Shown: positions 17,525-26,370, counted from the stretch's first letter. The stretch is DNA of 64,000 nucleotides from Fibrella aestuarina BUZ 2 (GCF_000331105.1 NC_020054.1:6523815-6587814), one strand, 5' to 3'. Notes: generated by a model not told the origin, from the letters alone. A program made the numbers and translations.

Positions 17525-18523
17525 ATGCGCCCTCGTCAACCCGCCTCTTTTTATATCGATGGTATCCGGGCCGGTGACCGACTGGTCCTGAGCCGGGCCA
17601 TAACGCTCGTAGAGAGCCATCGCCCCGACGATCAGGCGTTGGCGCAGGCAGTCCTGGAAGGGGTATTGGCCTTTGCCCCAACGGATACCATTCGGGTGGG
17701 TATCACGGGTGTACCGGGCGTGGGCAAGAGCACGTTCATCGAAGCCTTCGGAACGTACCTGACTGGCATTGGTAAGCGATTGGCGGTGCTGGCCGTCGAC
17801 CCTACGAGCCAACGGTCGGGCGGGAGTATTCTGGGCGACAAAACACGCATGGAAACGCTCTCGGTAAACCCGCAGGCTTACATCCGCCCCTCGCCCGCTG
17901 GCGATTCGCTGGGCGGCGTGGCCCACCGCACCCGCGAGACCATGCTCCTCTGCGAAGCCGCCGGTTTCGACACCATCCTCGTCGAAACGGTAGGCGTCGG
18001 GCAATCAGAAACGCTGGTGCACGGCATGGTCGATTTTTTTCTGCTGCTGATGCTGGCGGGTGCCGGCGATGAATTGCAGGGTATGAAGCGGGGCATCATG
18101 GAACTGGCCGATGCGCTGGCCATTACTAAAGCTGATGGGGATAATGCCGCGGCCGCCCGCCGTGCCCGCGTAGAATACGAAAACGCGCTCCATCTGTTTC
18201 CACCCACACCAACCGGTTGGCAGCCGCCCGTGCTAACCTGTTCAGCGCTGACCAACGCGGGTATCGCCGACCTCTGGGCCACCATCGAACAGCATCAGGT
18301 ACGTATGACCGCGACTCAACGCGATGGCGTATCGGAACGTACCTGTCACCGGCAGCGGCAGGCGCTCGATTGGTTCCGAACGTTGCTCCGCCAGCGGATC
18401 GAACGCCAGTTTTTTGGACAACCGGGACTACGCGAGCAGGTGCAGCAATTGGAACAGCAGGTGCAGGCGGGCGACCTGTTGCCAACCCGGGCGGTTGAAC
18501 AGTTGGTAGGCAAAGCGATATAG
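17525..18523 (+). CDS. meaB: MeaB/ArgK-type G3E GTPase (methylmalonyl-CoA mutase chaperone)
   Basis: 332 aa. Walker A is GVPGVGKSTF at about residue 62. Other G3E features are VLAVDPTSQRSGGSILGDKTRM, the VETVGVGQSE switch region and the base-recognition NKxD equivalent ITKADGDN. These proteins load and protect adenosylcobalamin in methylmalonyl-CoA mutase. No mutase genes lie in this window, so the partner must be elsewhere. The C-terminal helical segment is probably the dimerisation arm. The ATG at 17525 lies immediately after the inverted-repeat element, with no evident Shine-Dalgarno. Confidence 0.93.
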   Translation: MRPRQPASFYIDGIRAGDRLVLSRAITLVESHRPDDQALAQAVLEGVLAFAPTDTIRVGITGVPGVGKSTFIEAFGTYLTGIGKRLAVLAVDPTSQRSGGSILGDKTRMETLSVNPQAYIRPSPAGDSLGGVAHRTRETMLLCEAAGFDTILVETVGVGQSETLVHGMVDFFLLLMLAGAGDELQGMKRGIMELADALAITKADGDNAAAARRARVEYENALHLFPPTPTGWQPPVLTCSALTNAGIADLWATIEQHQVRMTATQRDGVSERTCHRQRQALDWFRTLLRQRIERQFFGQPGLREQVQQLEQQVQAGDLLPTRAVEQLVGKAI

Positions 18524-18619
18524 GCCATCGGCCAACGTACCCAGCCATACCGACACAGCCGCCGGTTTGGTTAAACCTGACTTCTTTTCTGCTTCTACTA
18601 GTAGCTTATTCATTACCCG

Positions 18620-19723
18620 ATGCGTCTACGATTCCTTTGGTTAGCACTACTACTGGCGGTTGGTCGACTGGCCGCTGCACAGTCGGCGCGCGACACCACG
18701 ATTTTGATTAAAACGATGGCCGGTTTGCAGTTCAGCGAAAAACGGCTGGTGCTGCGCCCGAATACCCGCCTAACGCTGATTGTCGAGAACGACGACGATA
18801 TGGCACATAACCTGGTGGTCACGAAGCCCAATAGCCGCGCCCGTGTGGTGGAGTTTGCGCTGGGCATGGGCGAAACCGGCCCCGCCCGTCAGTTTGTCCC
18901 AACCCTCTCCGACGTACTGGCGCACACGCGGCTGCTCTCACCCGGCGACAGCGACACGCTATCGCTGACACTACCCGACGAAGGTGATTTCTCGTATGTC
19001 TGCACGTACCCCGGCCACGGCTCCATTATGTACGGCATGCTGTACGTCACCAACGCACCCCGGCGGCTCCCCCCTATCGAGCGCGACCCTAACTTGCCTC
19101 AAACAACTGCCCATACGGGCCATGCCCATGCCGCTGGGCCGCCGGCCGTGCATCCCTACGCACTACGCCTGCCTGCCGTTTACCGCACGTTCATGCCCGA
19201 TGCCAGCCCCGCCGCCATTGCCGTGGGGCTTCCCGGTCTGAGTGGCGGTCCGCAGCAGTCCTATTGTTGGGACGCTACGACCTGCCAGTTGCGGTATGCC
19301 TGGGCGGGTGGTTTCGTCGATAACACCGAGCAGTGGGACGGCAAAGGGCAGCGTCTGACGAAGCTCGTTGGCGATCTGTTCTTCCGCGACTCGACCACGC
19401 AGACACCCTGGTACGTTGATGGCAAACCGGCACAGGTACGTTTCGGCGGTTACACGTTGCTTGATCGATATCCCGAATTTACTTACACGGCCAATGGCGT
19501 GACGATCCGCGAACTGACCAAACCGCAAGCCGGACAGCGTGGGTTGGTGCGCCGGTTCACGATTGGTCCAACCCGTCAGGCGTTGCGGTTTCGGCTAGGC
19601 GACACGGCCAATCAGTACAAAGCGTCGGCGGGGCGCATCGAGCGAGGTTGGCTGATCATTCCGCCTACCGTTCGCTCGGTCACGGTGTCGAGTGTCGTTT
19701 TACCCACCGCCCAACTGCCTTAA
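18620..19723 (+). CDS. Secreted protein with N-terminal azurin-like cupredoxin domain
   Basis: 367 aa with a signal peptide (to about residue 20, LAAAQ). Residues 25-150 form a plastocyanin/azurin-like domain: His in DDMAHNLVV and the Cys-His-Met cluster in YVCTYPGHGSIMYGMLYV give the expected type-1 copper ligands. A His-rich spacer (HTGHAHAAG) and a C-terminal all-beta domain of unknown fold follow (residues about 175-367). It probably moves electrons in the periplasm. It is separated by only 3 nt from the beta-propeller gene downstream, so the two are very likely translated together and may form one redox or sugar-oxidising system. Confidence 0.85.
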   Translation: MRLRFLWLALLLAVGRLAAAQSARDTTILIKTMAGLQFSEKRLVLRPNTRLTLIVENDDDMAHNLVVTKPNSRARVVEFALGMGETGPARQFVPTLSDVLAHTRLLSPGDSDTLSLTLPDEGDFSYVCTYPGHGSIMYGMLYVTNAPRRLPPIERDPNLPQTTAHTGHAHAAGPPAVHPYALRLPAVYRTFMPDASPAAIAVGLPGLSGGPQQSYCWDATTCQLRYAWAGGFVDNTEQWDGKGQRLTKLVGDLFFRDSTTQTPWYVDGKPAQVRFGGYTLLDRYPEFTYTANGVTIRELTKPQAGQRGLVRRFTIGPTRQALRFRLGDTANQYKASAGRIERGWLIIPPTVRSVTVSSVVLPTAQLP

Positions 19724-19726
19724 CTT

Positions 19727-21181
19727 ATGCTGAACACGTTGCTGCTGCTGGGTACGTTGCTCACGGCCCCCGCCGACACCATTACCGACTATTACGAGGT
19801 CGAGACGATACCGACGCCAGTGGGTCTGTCTGCCGAAACGGGTGGGCTGGCCTTTCTGCCCGATGGTCGGCTGGCTGCCTGTTTTCACCGGGGCGAAGTG
19901 ATGCTGTATTCGCCCAAGACCAAACAGTGGCGCGTGTTTGCCGAAGGGCTCCACGATCCGCTGGGGGTGATGGCCATCAGCAACCGGGAATTGCTGGTGA
20001 TGCAGCGCCCCGAACTGACTCGCCTCATCGACACCAATGGCGACGGGGTTGCCGACCGCTACGAGACGGTTTCCGATCAATTCGGCATGTCGGGCAATTA
20101 CCACGAGTTTGCCTTTGGGCCGATACGTGACGCCAAAGGCAATCTGTACATCGGCCTGAACACTGCTTCCAACGGGGCGGGCATCCGGCAGCAACTGCGC
20201 GGGGCGTTTAACCCGCTGGGTAGGCCCGGCCGCATGTATGCCTGCGTGCCGTATCGGGGCTGGGTGATGCAGATTACCCCAACGGGCCAAACGATTCCTT
20301 ATGCGCTGGGCTTCCGCTCGCCGGACGGACTGGGCTTCGATGCACAGGGTCGGTTTCTAGTCACCGATAATCAAGGCGATTGGCTCGGCACCAGCAAATT
20401 GCATGTGGTAAAACCGGGTGCTTTTCACGGGCACGTAACCAGCCTGGTCTGGAAGGGCGATTTCCCTAAAATCGACCCGCTTACCTTGCCTGTTTCTACC
20501 CTAGACAGCCTGCGCACCCACGAGGCCGTTGCGTTTCCGCACAGCCTAATGGCCCACTCACCTACGCAGCCGGTTGTCGACAATACAGGGGGCAAGTTCG
20601 GGCCGTTTGCGGGCCAAACGTTTGTTGGGGAAATGGACTACCCGCATCTGCTGCGCGTGCTGCTGGAAGAGATTGGTGGCCAAACGCAGGGGGCCTGTAT
20701 TCCGTTTCTGGCTAAAGGGGGACAGCGAATAGGCAACCATCGGCTTGCTTTCGGCCCCGATGGCAGCCTCTACCTGGGTCAAACCGATCATGGCTGGACC
20801 GGGGCTCAGGGTATCCAACGAGTTCGTTTTAAAGGCGGGCAGTTTCTCGATATTGCCGCCATGCACCTGACCGCTACCGGTTTTGAACTGAACTTTACGC
20901 TCCCGGTACGCGAGGCCGAAGCCCGTGAGCTGGCCAATTACACTTTCCAACGCTATCAGTACAAATACCACCGCGATTATGGCTCGCCGCAGATCAACAA
21001 AGCGACGGTGCCGGTTCAGGCAGTGCGACTGTCGCCCGATCGCCGCACCGTGTCGATCGACATAACTGACCTCCAGGAAGGCTTTATCTATGAATTGTCG
21101 ATGGGCCGATTACAGACCGAAACCGGAAAGAAGTTGCTGAATACGACCATTTGCTACACGCTTAATAAACTTAACAAATAA
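19727..21181 (+). CDS. Secreted beta-propeller, PQQ/membrane-bound dehydrogenase-like
   Basis: 484 aa. A short hydrophobic N-terminus (MLNTLLLLGTLLTAPA) looks like a signal peptide. The body resembles the propeller domain of putative membrane-bound dehydrogenases and haem-binding sorbosone-type proteins, with blades such as GGLAFLPDGRLAACFHRGEV, GNYHEFAFGPIRDAKGNLYIGL, RSPDGLGFDAQGRFLVTDN and NHRLAFGPDGSLYLGQTDHG. No CxxCH haem motif is present, so any cytochrome partner is separate; the cupredoxin protein encoded 3 nt upstream is the obvious candidate. The reaction is unknown. It is followed by a candidate small RNA and convergent dnaN. Confidence 0.75.
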   Translation: MLNTLLLLGTLLTAPADTITDYYEVETIPTPVGLSAETGGLAFLPDGRLAACFHRGEVMLYSPKTKQWRVFAEGLHDPLGVMAISNRELLVMQRPELTRLIDTNGDGVADRYETVSDQFGMSGNYHEFAFGPIRDAKGNLYIGLNTASNGAGIRQQLRGAFNPLGRPGRMYACVPYRGWVMQITPTGQTIPYALGFRSPDGLGFDAQGRFLVTDNQGDWLGTSKLHVVKPGAFHGHVTSLVWKGDFPKIDPLTLPVSTLDSLRTHEAVAFPHSLMAHSPTQPVVDNTGGKFGPFAGQTFVGEMDYPHLLRVLLEEIGGQTQGACIPFLAKGGQRIGNHRLAFGPDGSLYLGQTDHGWTGAQGIQRVRFKGGQFLDIAAMHLTATGFELNFTLPVREAEARELANYTFQRYQYKYHRDYGSPQINKATVPVQAVRLSPDRRTVSIDITDLQEGFIYELSMGRLQTETGKKLLNTTICYTLNKLNK

Positions 21182-21221
21182 GTCATTCCACTCAATTATT
21201 TCTTTCCATTATCCTATTCCG

Positions 21222-21229
21222 TATCTTTG
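21222..21229 (+). promoter_or_regulatory. Candidate -7 box TATCTTTG of an intergenic transcript
   Basis: TATCTTTG matches TAnnTTTG exactly. It lies 40 nt after the propeller gene stop and points into a 190-nt region without an ORF that ends at a strong terminator. The -33 TTG is not evident; the upstream tract is T-rich. Confidence 0.5.
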
Positions 21230-21235
21230 TAGACG

Positions 21236-21419
21236 TACAGTTTCCTATTCCTGAACCCTTTCCTTTCTTGTCTGGCGAAGCGTCACCTCGAAGCTTATCG
21301 AGTCTTCCCCACTCTTGTCACGCCGAGTTGGCTGAAGACTGTGGCTCCGGGGTTTCTGCGCCTCGCCAACACTTGTCAAACACAAAGCCCCGGCTCTCTT
21401 TCGATAGCCGGGGTTTTTT
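21236..21419 (+). ncRNA. Candidate structured small RNA between the propeller gene and dnaN
   Basis: Promoter-like TATCTTTG, about 185 nt with no credible ORF, and an intrinsic terminator form a complete non-coding unit. By eye the RNA folds into a long rod: GGCGAAGCG pairs with CGCCTCGCC (one mismatch, extendable), then there is an open internal region with a small CTCGA/TCGAG hairpin on its 5' side, then an apical stem AGTCTTC/GAAGACT. The size and rod-with-bubble layout resemble 6S RNA, but no sequence homology was tested. It could instead be a 3' UTR of the upstream gene. Confidence 0.45.
21387..21419 (+). terminator. Strong intrinsic terminator, CCCCGGCT/AGCCGGGG plus T6
   Basis: An 8-bp GC-rich stem (21388-21395 with 21406-21413), a 10-nt loop and TTTTTT directly after it. 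It ends plus-strand transcription from the propeller gene and/or the candidate small RNA just before convergent dnaN. Confidence 0.88.
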
Positions 21420-21440
21420 AGTTAATCGTTGCGAACTCGC

Positions 21441-22562
21441 TTATGCGTAGGTATTCAGCATGACGGGCATGACCAGCATCAGAATCTCTTCGTCCTCTTC
21501 CTTGTCAGCGGGGATGATCAGGCCGGCGCGGTTCGGTGCCGACATTTCCAGCGAAATCATTTTGGCGCTCAGGTTGCTCAGCATCTCCGACAACAGTTTG
21601 GCGTTGAAGCCAATTTCCATTTCATCGCCGTCGTATTCACAAAGCAGTTTTTCATTGGCCTCGTTTGAATAGTCCAGATCTTCTGCCGAGATCGTGAGGC
21701 TGTTGGCCTTCATCGACAGCCGAATCTGATGCGTCGTCCGGTTGGCGTAGATCATAATCCGCTTCAGCGAGTTCAGCAGATCGGCGCGGCCGATCGTCAG
21801 CACGTTCGTGTTGTTGGTCGGAATGGCGTTTTCGTAATCGGGGAAACGCTCGTCGATCAGGCGGCAGATCAGTTGGGTCGGGCCAAACGAAAAAGACGCG
21901 TTAGCCTGGCTCAGTTCCACCTTTACGTCGGCCCCTTCCGGCAACGACGCTTTCAGCAACGACAGGGCCTTGCGCGGGATGATGAGCGAGGTGCTAGCCG
22001 TGGTCTGGATGTCGGTGCGGCGGTACCGGATCAGCCGGTGGCCGTCGGTAGCCACAAACGTAGCGTTGTCGCTGTTCAGTTGTAGATAAACACCCGTCAT
22101 GGCCGGGCGCAGATCGTCGGTGCTGGTGGCGAAGGCCGTATTGTTGATGGCGCTCAGCAGGGCATCCGATGAGAGTTCGACCGACAGGTTTTTGTTGACG
22201 CCCGGAATTTTGGGGAAGTCGATCGGGTTCTCGCCGGATAGTTTGAAGCGGCCGTTATCAGTCAGGATTTCGGTGCCAAACGTATCGGTGTTGATATTGA
22301 TCGTAATCGGTTGTTCGGGCAGGCTCCGTAGCGTATCGAGCAGCAGCTTGGCCGGAATGGCGATCGCACCGTTCTCCGACGCATCCACCGGAATCTGCGT
22401 CGTCATGGTGGTTTGCAGGTCAGAGGCCGTTACGGTAAGGGTGCCCTCTTCAATCCGAAACAAAAAGTTTTCGAGAATCGGGACGATCGGGTTCGCCGCC
22501 ACCACACCGTTGATGTTCAGCAGGTTCTTGAGCAGTACGGAAGAGGATACAATAAATTTCAT
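21441..22562 (-). CDS. dnaN: DNA polymerase III beta subunit (sliding clamp)
   Basis: 373 aa, starting at MKFIVSSSVLLKNLL, the conserved clamp N-terminus; a frame extension 25 codons upstream is not family-like. Three clamp domains are visible, with VTASDLQTTMTTQI, FATSTDDLRPAMTGVYLQL and the C-terminal MPVML segment that binds partners. The protein forms the ring that tethers DNA polymerase III. It is separated from gldG by a 75-nt gap that contains its own -7 box, so it can be expressed independently. It is not next to dnaA. Confidence 0.97.
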   Translation of the reverse strand: MKFIVSSSVLLKNLLNINGVVAANPIVPILENFLFRIEEGTLTVTASDLQTTMTTQIPVDASENGAIAIPAKLLLDTLRSLPEQPITININTDTFGTEILTDNGRFKLSGENPIDFPKIPGVNKNLSVELSSDALLSAINNTAFATSTDDLRPAMTGVYLQLNSDNATFVATDGHRLIRYRRTDIQTTASTSLIIPRKALSLLKASLPEGADVKVELSQANASFSFGPTQLICRLIDERFPDYENAIPTNNTNVLTIGRADLLNSLKRIMIYANRTTHQIRLSMKANSLTISAEDLDYSNEANEKLLCEYDGDEMEIGFNAKLLSEMLSNLSAKMISLEMSAPNRAGLIIPADKEEDEEILMLVMPVMLNTYA

Positions 22563-22591
22563 AAGCCGCTTTCTAGCAAAATCTTGTAAGA

Positions 22592-22599
22592 CAAAAGTA
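22592..22599 (-). promoter_or_regulatory. -7 box TACTTTTG of the dnaN promoter
   Basis: On the minus strand TACTTTTG lies about 30 nt before the dnaN ATG, in the gldG-dnaN spacer. The same octamer appears upstream of rplC and rpsH. A TTG at the expected -33 distance was not found. Confidence 0.55.
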
Positions 22600-22637
22600 A
22601 CGAAAATAAGTCCATTTTCGGCCCGCCGCTGACTCAA

Positions 22638-24293
22638 TTATCGGGCATATTGTCGCCGTCTGATCGCCTGCCAGATCAGGCCCAATGCCAACACCAGCGC
22701 CAGCGGCCCCAGCACATTCAAGGCCTGCCACTGGGTACGTTCCGCACCGATTTTGACGCTGTCGAGCGGGCGCAGGGGCACCTCACGCTGCCGCGCCACA
22801 ATCAGTCCCTCGGGGTCGACGAGGTAATCGATGGCGTTCAATATGAAGTCTTTGTTAGCGAATTGGGTCCGCGTAAACCGGTCATACCCCAGCGGTAAGG
22901 GCGCTTTGCGTTTGTAATCGACATCGTTGACGACCAGATCACCATCCGAGCAAAGCAGCACCTTCGCCGCTACGCCCGTTTCGCGGTACCCATTCTTGAG
23001 TGAATCGGGTAGGAGCTGATTGGCAAAGAGTGAGGCAAACGACCCTTCCAGCAACGTACCTACCGACCGCACGCCGCCCAGGTACGTTGCCGGGTCGGGT
23101 TGTTGCCGGGCTTCGTTGTAGCTAACCAGCGTTGGTGTTTTCAGTACCTGAGTGTAGGCCGATGTTTTGAGCAGCACCGTTTTATGAATACCGTTGGCGC
23201 GCACGGTGTCGATGGTGCTGACAAATCGGCCGTAAATCGCGTCGAGATTACGCGTGATGGGGCTGTCGCCAAACGAATTCAGCACCGGGTAGAATCGCCA
23301 CGGCACCAGTTGAATGTTCGGCTTATCGCCCATATTCCCCACGTTGAGCGGGATCACGCCACAATTGAGGTCCTTCACGACGTCTTTATTCACGCGGGCA
23401 CCCCAGTTGAAAAATAACTCATCGAGACCCAGCACGAGCGGTTGGGCGTAAGAGCCTTCGGTGCCGACGCTGTCGATACGCTGTCCGTCCACCACAAACA
23501 GCGCCCGGCCCCCTTTCACCACATACTGATCGAGTTTGAAGATCTCGCTTTCCACAAAAGGCTGATCGGGTTTCAGCACCAGCAGCGCATCGACGCCCTC
23601 AACCGGGCCGGGTTTACGTAAGTCCACAAAAAACAGGTCATACGTTTCCTGAATCGACGCCAGCACGTCGGAAAACCGCTCGGGGGGAACCTGCGTATGG
23701 CCAAATACCAATCCCACCCGGCGCCGACTGCCTTCGGGCTGCGTGAGTCGCCGGATAGCCGCCGCCAGCTGATACTCGACGCCCTCATACGACTGGTTCA
23801 ACTGCTCTTCGGGCGAGGCGGCTTTGTTGCCCTTTAAGAGCAAAACGCCGATCTGTTTACCCTCGTAATGCACGACAGCGCCCGGGACCACGAGCTGTTC
23901 GGTACGTTTTCCGCCCTGGTTGGCAAACAGGTTGGTGGGTTGGAGGCCTAGTGCTGCCAGTTCCGCCAGCCGCTTATTTTGCTCGGTCGTTGTGCCGGTA
24001 ATGGGGTCGATAAACCGGTAACTTATGTTGCTTTCGCCCTCCGCTTTGAACCCTTCCAGTGTTTCGCGCACGGCGGTTTCGAGGCGTCGGAAACCGGGCG
24101 GCAGGTTGCCGGTCAGGTACACATCGACATGCACGCGGGCGGGTAACGTGGCCAGCAGTTGACGGGTACCGTCGGTCAGGGTATATCGTTTATCACTGGT
24201 CAGGTCGAACCGGGCATAGACGAACGCCGAGAGCAGGTTGATGACAATCAACCCCAGCAGAAGCCCCAAAAAGCGCTTGGTGGATAGAGACAT
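22638..24293 (-). CDS. gldG: Gliding motility-associated ABC-type component GldG
   Basis: 551 aa. One N-terminal membrane helix (residues 7-27) is followed by FDLTSDKRYTLTDGTRQLL, the GldG/YejX-type signature. A large extracytoplasmic ABC-type uncharacterised domain follows, with GHTQVPPERFSDVLASI and LVLKPDQPF, then a C-terminal helix (LGPLALVLALGLIWQAI) and basic tail. In gliding Bacteroidetes GldG works with GldF (permease) and GldA (ATPase). Here the upstream neighbour is carA and no gldF is present, so the partner must lie elsewhere or is merged differently. dnaN follows downstream, a linkage I recall from other Cytophagales. Confidence 0.92.
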   Translation of the reverse strand: MSLSTKRFLGLLLGLIVINLLSAFVYARFDLTSDKRYTLTDGTRQLLATLPARVHVDVYLTGNLPPGFRRLETAVRETLEGFKAEGESNISYRFIDPITGTTTEQNKRLAELAALGLQPTNLFANQGGKRTEQLVVPGAVVHYEGKQIGVLLLKGNKAASPEEQLNQSYEGVEYQLAAAIRRLTQPEGSRRRVGLVFGHTQVPPERFSDVLASIQETYDLFFVDLRKPGPVEGVDALLVLKPDQPFVESEIFKLDQYVVKGGRALFVVDGQRIDSVGTEGSYAQPLVLGLDELFFNWGARVNKDVVKDLNCGVIPLNVGNMGDKPNIQLVPWRFYPVLNSFGDSPITRNLDAIYGRFVSTIDTVRANGIHKTVLLKTSAYTQVLKTPTLVSYNEARQQPDPATYLGGVRSVGTLLEGSFASLFANQLLPDSLKNGYRETGVAAKVLLCSDGDLVVNDVDYKRKAPLPLGYDRFTRTQFANKDFILNAIDYLVDPEGLIVARQREVPLRPLDSVKIGAERTQWQALNVLGPLALVLALGLIWQAIRRRQYAR

Positions 24294-24307
24294 ACGGCTT
24301 AGTAACG

Positions 24308-24339
24308 AAAAAGCCTCCGCTGGTGAGGCGTTGGCTTTT
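24308..24339. terminator. Bidirectional-looking hairpin after carA
   Basis: AAAAAGCC pairs with GGCTTTT around an inner GCCTC/GAGGC stem. On the minus strand it ends in GGCTTTTTC about 30 nt past the carA stop, so it should terminate carA and isolate it from gldG. Confidence 0.75.
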
Positions 24340-24368
24340 CAAAATTAGTACGATGCGGGCTGGATGCC

Positions 24369-25469
24369 TTACTGCATGAGCGTCACAAAATCGTCGAACA
24401 GGTAGCGTGAATCGTGCGGGCCAGGCGACGCTTCGGGGTGATACTGCACCGAGAACGCCGGTTTGTCTTTCCGGCGAATCCCCTCGATGGTGTTATCGTT
24501 CAGGTTGATGTGGGTCACCTCCACGTTGCCGTGGTCTTGCACTTCGTCGGCCTTCACGGCAAACCCGTGGTTCTGCGAGGTCACCTCGCACAGCCCCGTG
24601 ATCAGGTTTTTAACCGGGTGGTTCAGCCCACGGTGGCCGTTGTGCATTTTATAGGTGTCGATGCCACTGGCCCGCGACAGAATCTGGTGCCCCAGGCAAA
24701 TACCAAACAGCGGTTTTTCGGTTTCCAGCGCCTGCTTCACCGTCTCGACAGCATAGGGCATAGCGGCCGGGTCACCAGGTCCGTTTGAGATAAAAAACCC
24801 GTCGGGGTTGAAGGCCTGTAGTTCGGCAAACGGGGTTTGCGCCGGGAACACTTTACAGTACGCGCCGCGGTCGGCCAGGTTCTGCACGATGCTCTTCTTC
24901 ACACCCAGATCCAGCACCGCCACTTTCAACCGCGCATCTTCCTGCCCAACGGTGTAGATCGCCTTCGTGCTTACCTCCGACGACAACTCCAGCCCGGCCA
25001 TGTCAGGTACGTTGTTCAGTTCGGCCAGTAATTGATCGGGGTCCAGCACAGCCGAGGAGATGATGCAGTTCATTACCCCTTTGCTCCGAATGTGCCGTAC
25101 CAGCTGCCGCGTATCGATGCCATGAATCCCGACGATGTTGGCTTTTTCGAAGTAATCCTGCAAAGAGCCATCGGCCAGGTGACGCGAGAAAATGGGTGAA
25201 AAGAAATTGCACACCATCCCCCGGATTTTCACCCCGGCCGATTCTTCTTCCAGCCCAAGCTGAATGCCGTAGTTACCGATGTGTGAGGTTGTATTCACGA
25301 TCACCTGCCCGTAATAGGACGGATCCGTGTAAATCTCCTGATAACCGGTCATGCCTGTGTTGAAGCAAATTTCGCCACCAGCGGTACCGATCTTACCTAA
25401 GGCAAAACCGTCAAAGACGCTACCATCCTGCAATACCAATAATGCCTTGGGTTGTTGGGGACGTGTCAT
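24369..25469 (-). CDS. carA: Carbamoyl-phosphate synthase small (glutaminase) subunit
   Basis: 366 aa. The protein hydrolyses glutamine and passes ammonia to CarB for pyrimidine and arginine synthesis. The N-terminal CarA domain is clear (LVLQDGSVFDGFALG, GMTGYQEIYTDPSYYGQ). The class I glutaminase domain carries SNGPGDP, the nucleophile Cys in FGICLGHQIL, and the catalytic His/Glu in VQYHPEASPGPHD. carB is not in the window. carA following rplQ is a known Bacteroidetes neighbourhood. A terminator separates it from rplQ, so it has its own promoter. Confidence 0.97.
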   Translation of the reverse strand: MTRPQQPKALLVLQDGSVFDGFALGKIGTAGGEICFNTGMTGYQEIYTDPSYYGQVIVNTTSHIGNYGIQLGLEEESAGVKIRGMVCNFFSPIFSRHLADGSLQDYFEKANIVGIHGIDTRQLVRHIRSKGVMNCIISSAVLDPDQLLAELNNVPDMAGLELSSEVSTKAIYTVGQEDARLKVAVLDLGVKKSIVQNLADRGAYCKVFPAQTPFAELQAFNPDGFFISNGPGDPAAMPYAVETVKQALETEKPLFGICLGHQILSRASGIDTYKMHNGHRGLNHPVKNLITGLCEVTSQNHGFAVKADEVQDHGNVEVTHINLNDNTIEGIRRKDKPAFSVQYHPEASPGPHDSRYLFDDFVTLMQ

Positions 25470-25498
25470 GAAGCTCGTTGGGTATCTGTTTATTGGTT

Positions 25499-25531
25499 AA
25501 AAAAAAGGGTTAACCGATGACCGGCTAACCC
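25499..25531 (-). terminator. Intrinsic terminator of the ribosomal supercluster after rplQ
   Basis: On the minus strand GGGTTAGCCGG pairs with CCGGTTAACCC-type bases (one bulge) around TCAT, followed directly by eight T. It is 29 nt beyond the rplQ stop and should end the long ribosomal transcript. Confidence 0.88.
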
Positions 25532-25559
25532 AATTTCTGTATGACATCTGGTTTTGTCA

Positions 25560-26363
25560 TTATTCAGCAGCTTGTTCGCGACCACCTTTCAGGCGATCGG
25601 TCAACGCTTTGAATTCATCTGTTTTTCCGTCGCGGAGCAGAGCAGCCTGCTCATTCCACGTCGTTACATCAGCGATGTTAAATTGGTTCCCGGCGGCATC
25701 CAGAATAGCCCGTACGTCTTCGTCCTTGGCATCAGCCAGTTGAGCGAAAGTCGTGATACCGGCGTTGTTCAGCAACTCGGCGATTTTAGGACCAATGCCT
25801 TCGATGATTTTCAGGTCATCAGCAGCGGGAGCTTCGGCAGCCTCCGCTACAGGGGCGGCCTCAGTAGCAGCCGGTGCTTCGTCAGCAGCGACAGCCGCTA
25901 CGGGAGCAGCATCACCCGCGTTGTCGGCCTTACGACCTGAACCACCCCGACGGCTACGACGCGTCTTGGTAGCAGCCTGTTCGGCGGCCGCCGTCAGCAG
26001 CGTTTCGTTGAAGTCAACGAGTTCAATCAGGCAGGTATCAGCGCCGTCACCTTTCCGGTTGCCCAGTTTGATGATCCGCGTGTAGCCACCCGGGCGAGTT
26101 GCGATCTTGTCCGACACCGTGTCGAACAACTCTTTCATCCCTTCTTTATGGTTCAGGGATTTGAAGACAATCTTCCGGTTCTGGTTGTTGTCTTCTTTTG
26201 CACGCGTCAGGATCGGCTCAACGTATTTGCGAAGCTCTTTCGCTTTCGCCACCGTCGTCTCGATGCGCTTGTGCATAATCAGCGAAACGGCCATGTTCGA
26301 CAGCATTGCTTCGCGGTGCGAATGGGTCCGGCTGAGGTGATTATCTTTCTTACCGTGTCTCAT
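25560..26363 (-). CDS. rplQ: Ribosomal protein bL17 with C-terminal helix-hairpin-helix extension
   Basis: 267 aa, starting at [13 protein letters not shown]. Residues 1-120 are a normal bL17 (E. coli: 127 aa). They are followed by a basic segment ([14 protein letters not shown]), an Ala/Pro/Glu-rich linker (about 140-182) and a helix-hairpin-helix domain with [18 protein letters not shown] (about 186-203). HhH domains bind nucleic acid non-specifically, so the tail may add RNA contacts near the tunnel exit or act outside the ribosome. It is the last gene of the supercluster. The same extension is, from memory, widespread in Cytophagales, so it is lineage-specific rather than damage. Confidence 0.95.
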   Translation of the reverse strand: MRHGKKDNHLSRTHSHREAMLSNMAVSLIMHKRIETTVAKAKELRKYVEPILTRAKEDNNQNRKIVFKSLNHKEGMKELFDTVSDKIATRPGGYTRIIKLGNRKGDGADTCLIELVDFNETLLTAAAEQAATKTRRSRRGGSGRKADNAGDAAPVAAVAADEAPAATEAAPVAEAAEAPAADDLKIIEGIGPKIAELLNNAGITTFAQLADAKDEDVRAILDAAGNQFNIADVTTWNEQAALLRDGKTDEFKALTDRLKGGREQAAE

Positions 26364-26370
26364 TTTGGTA

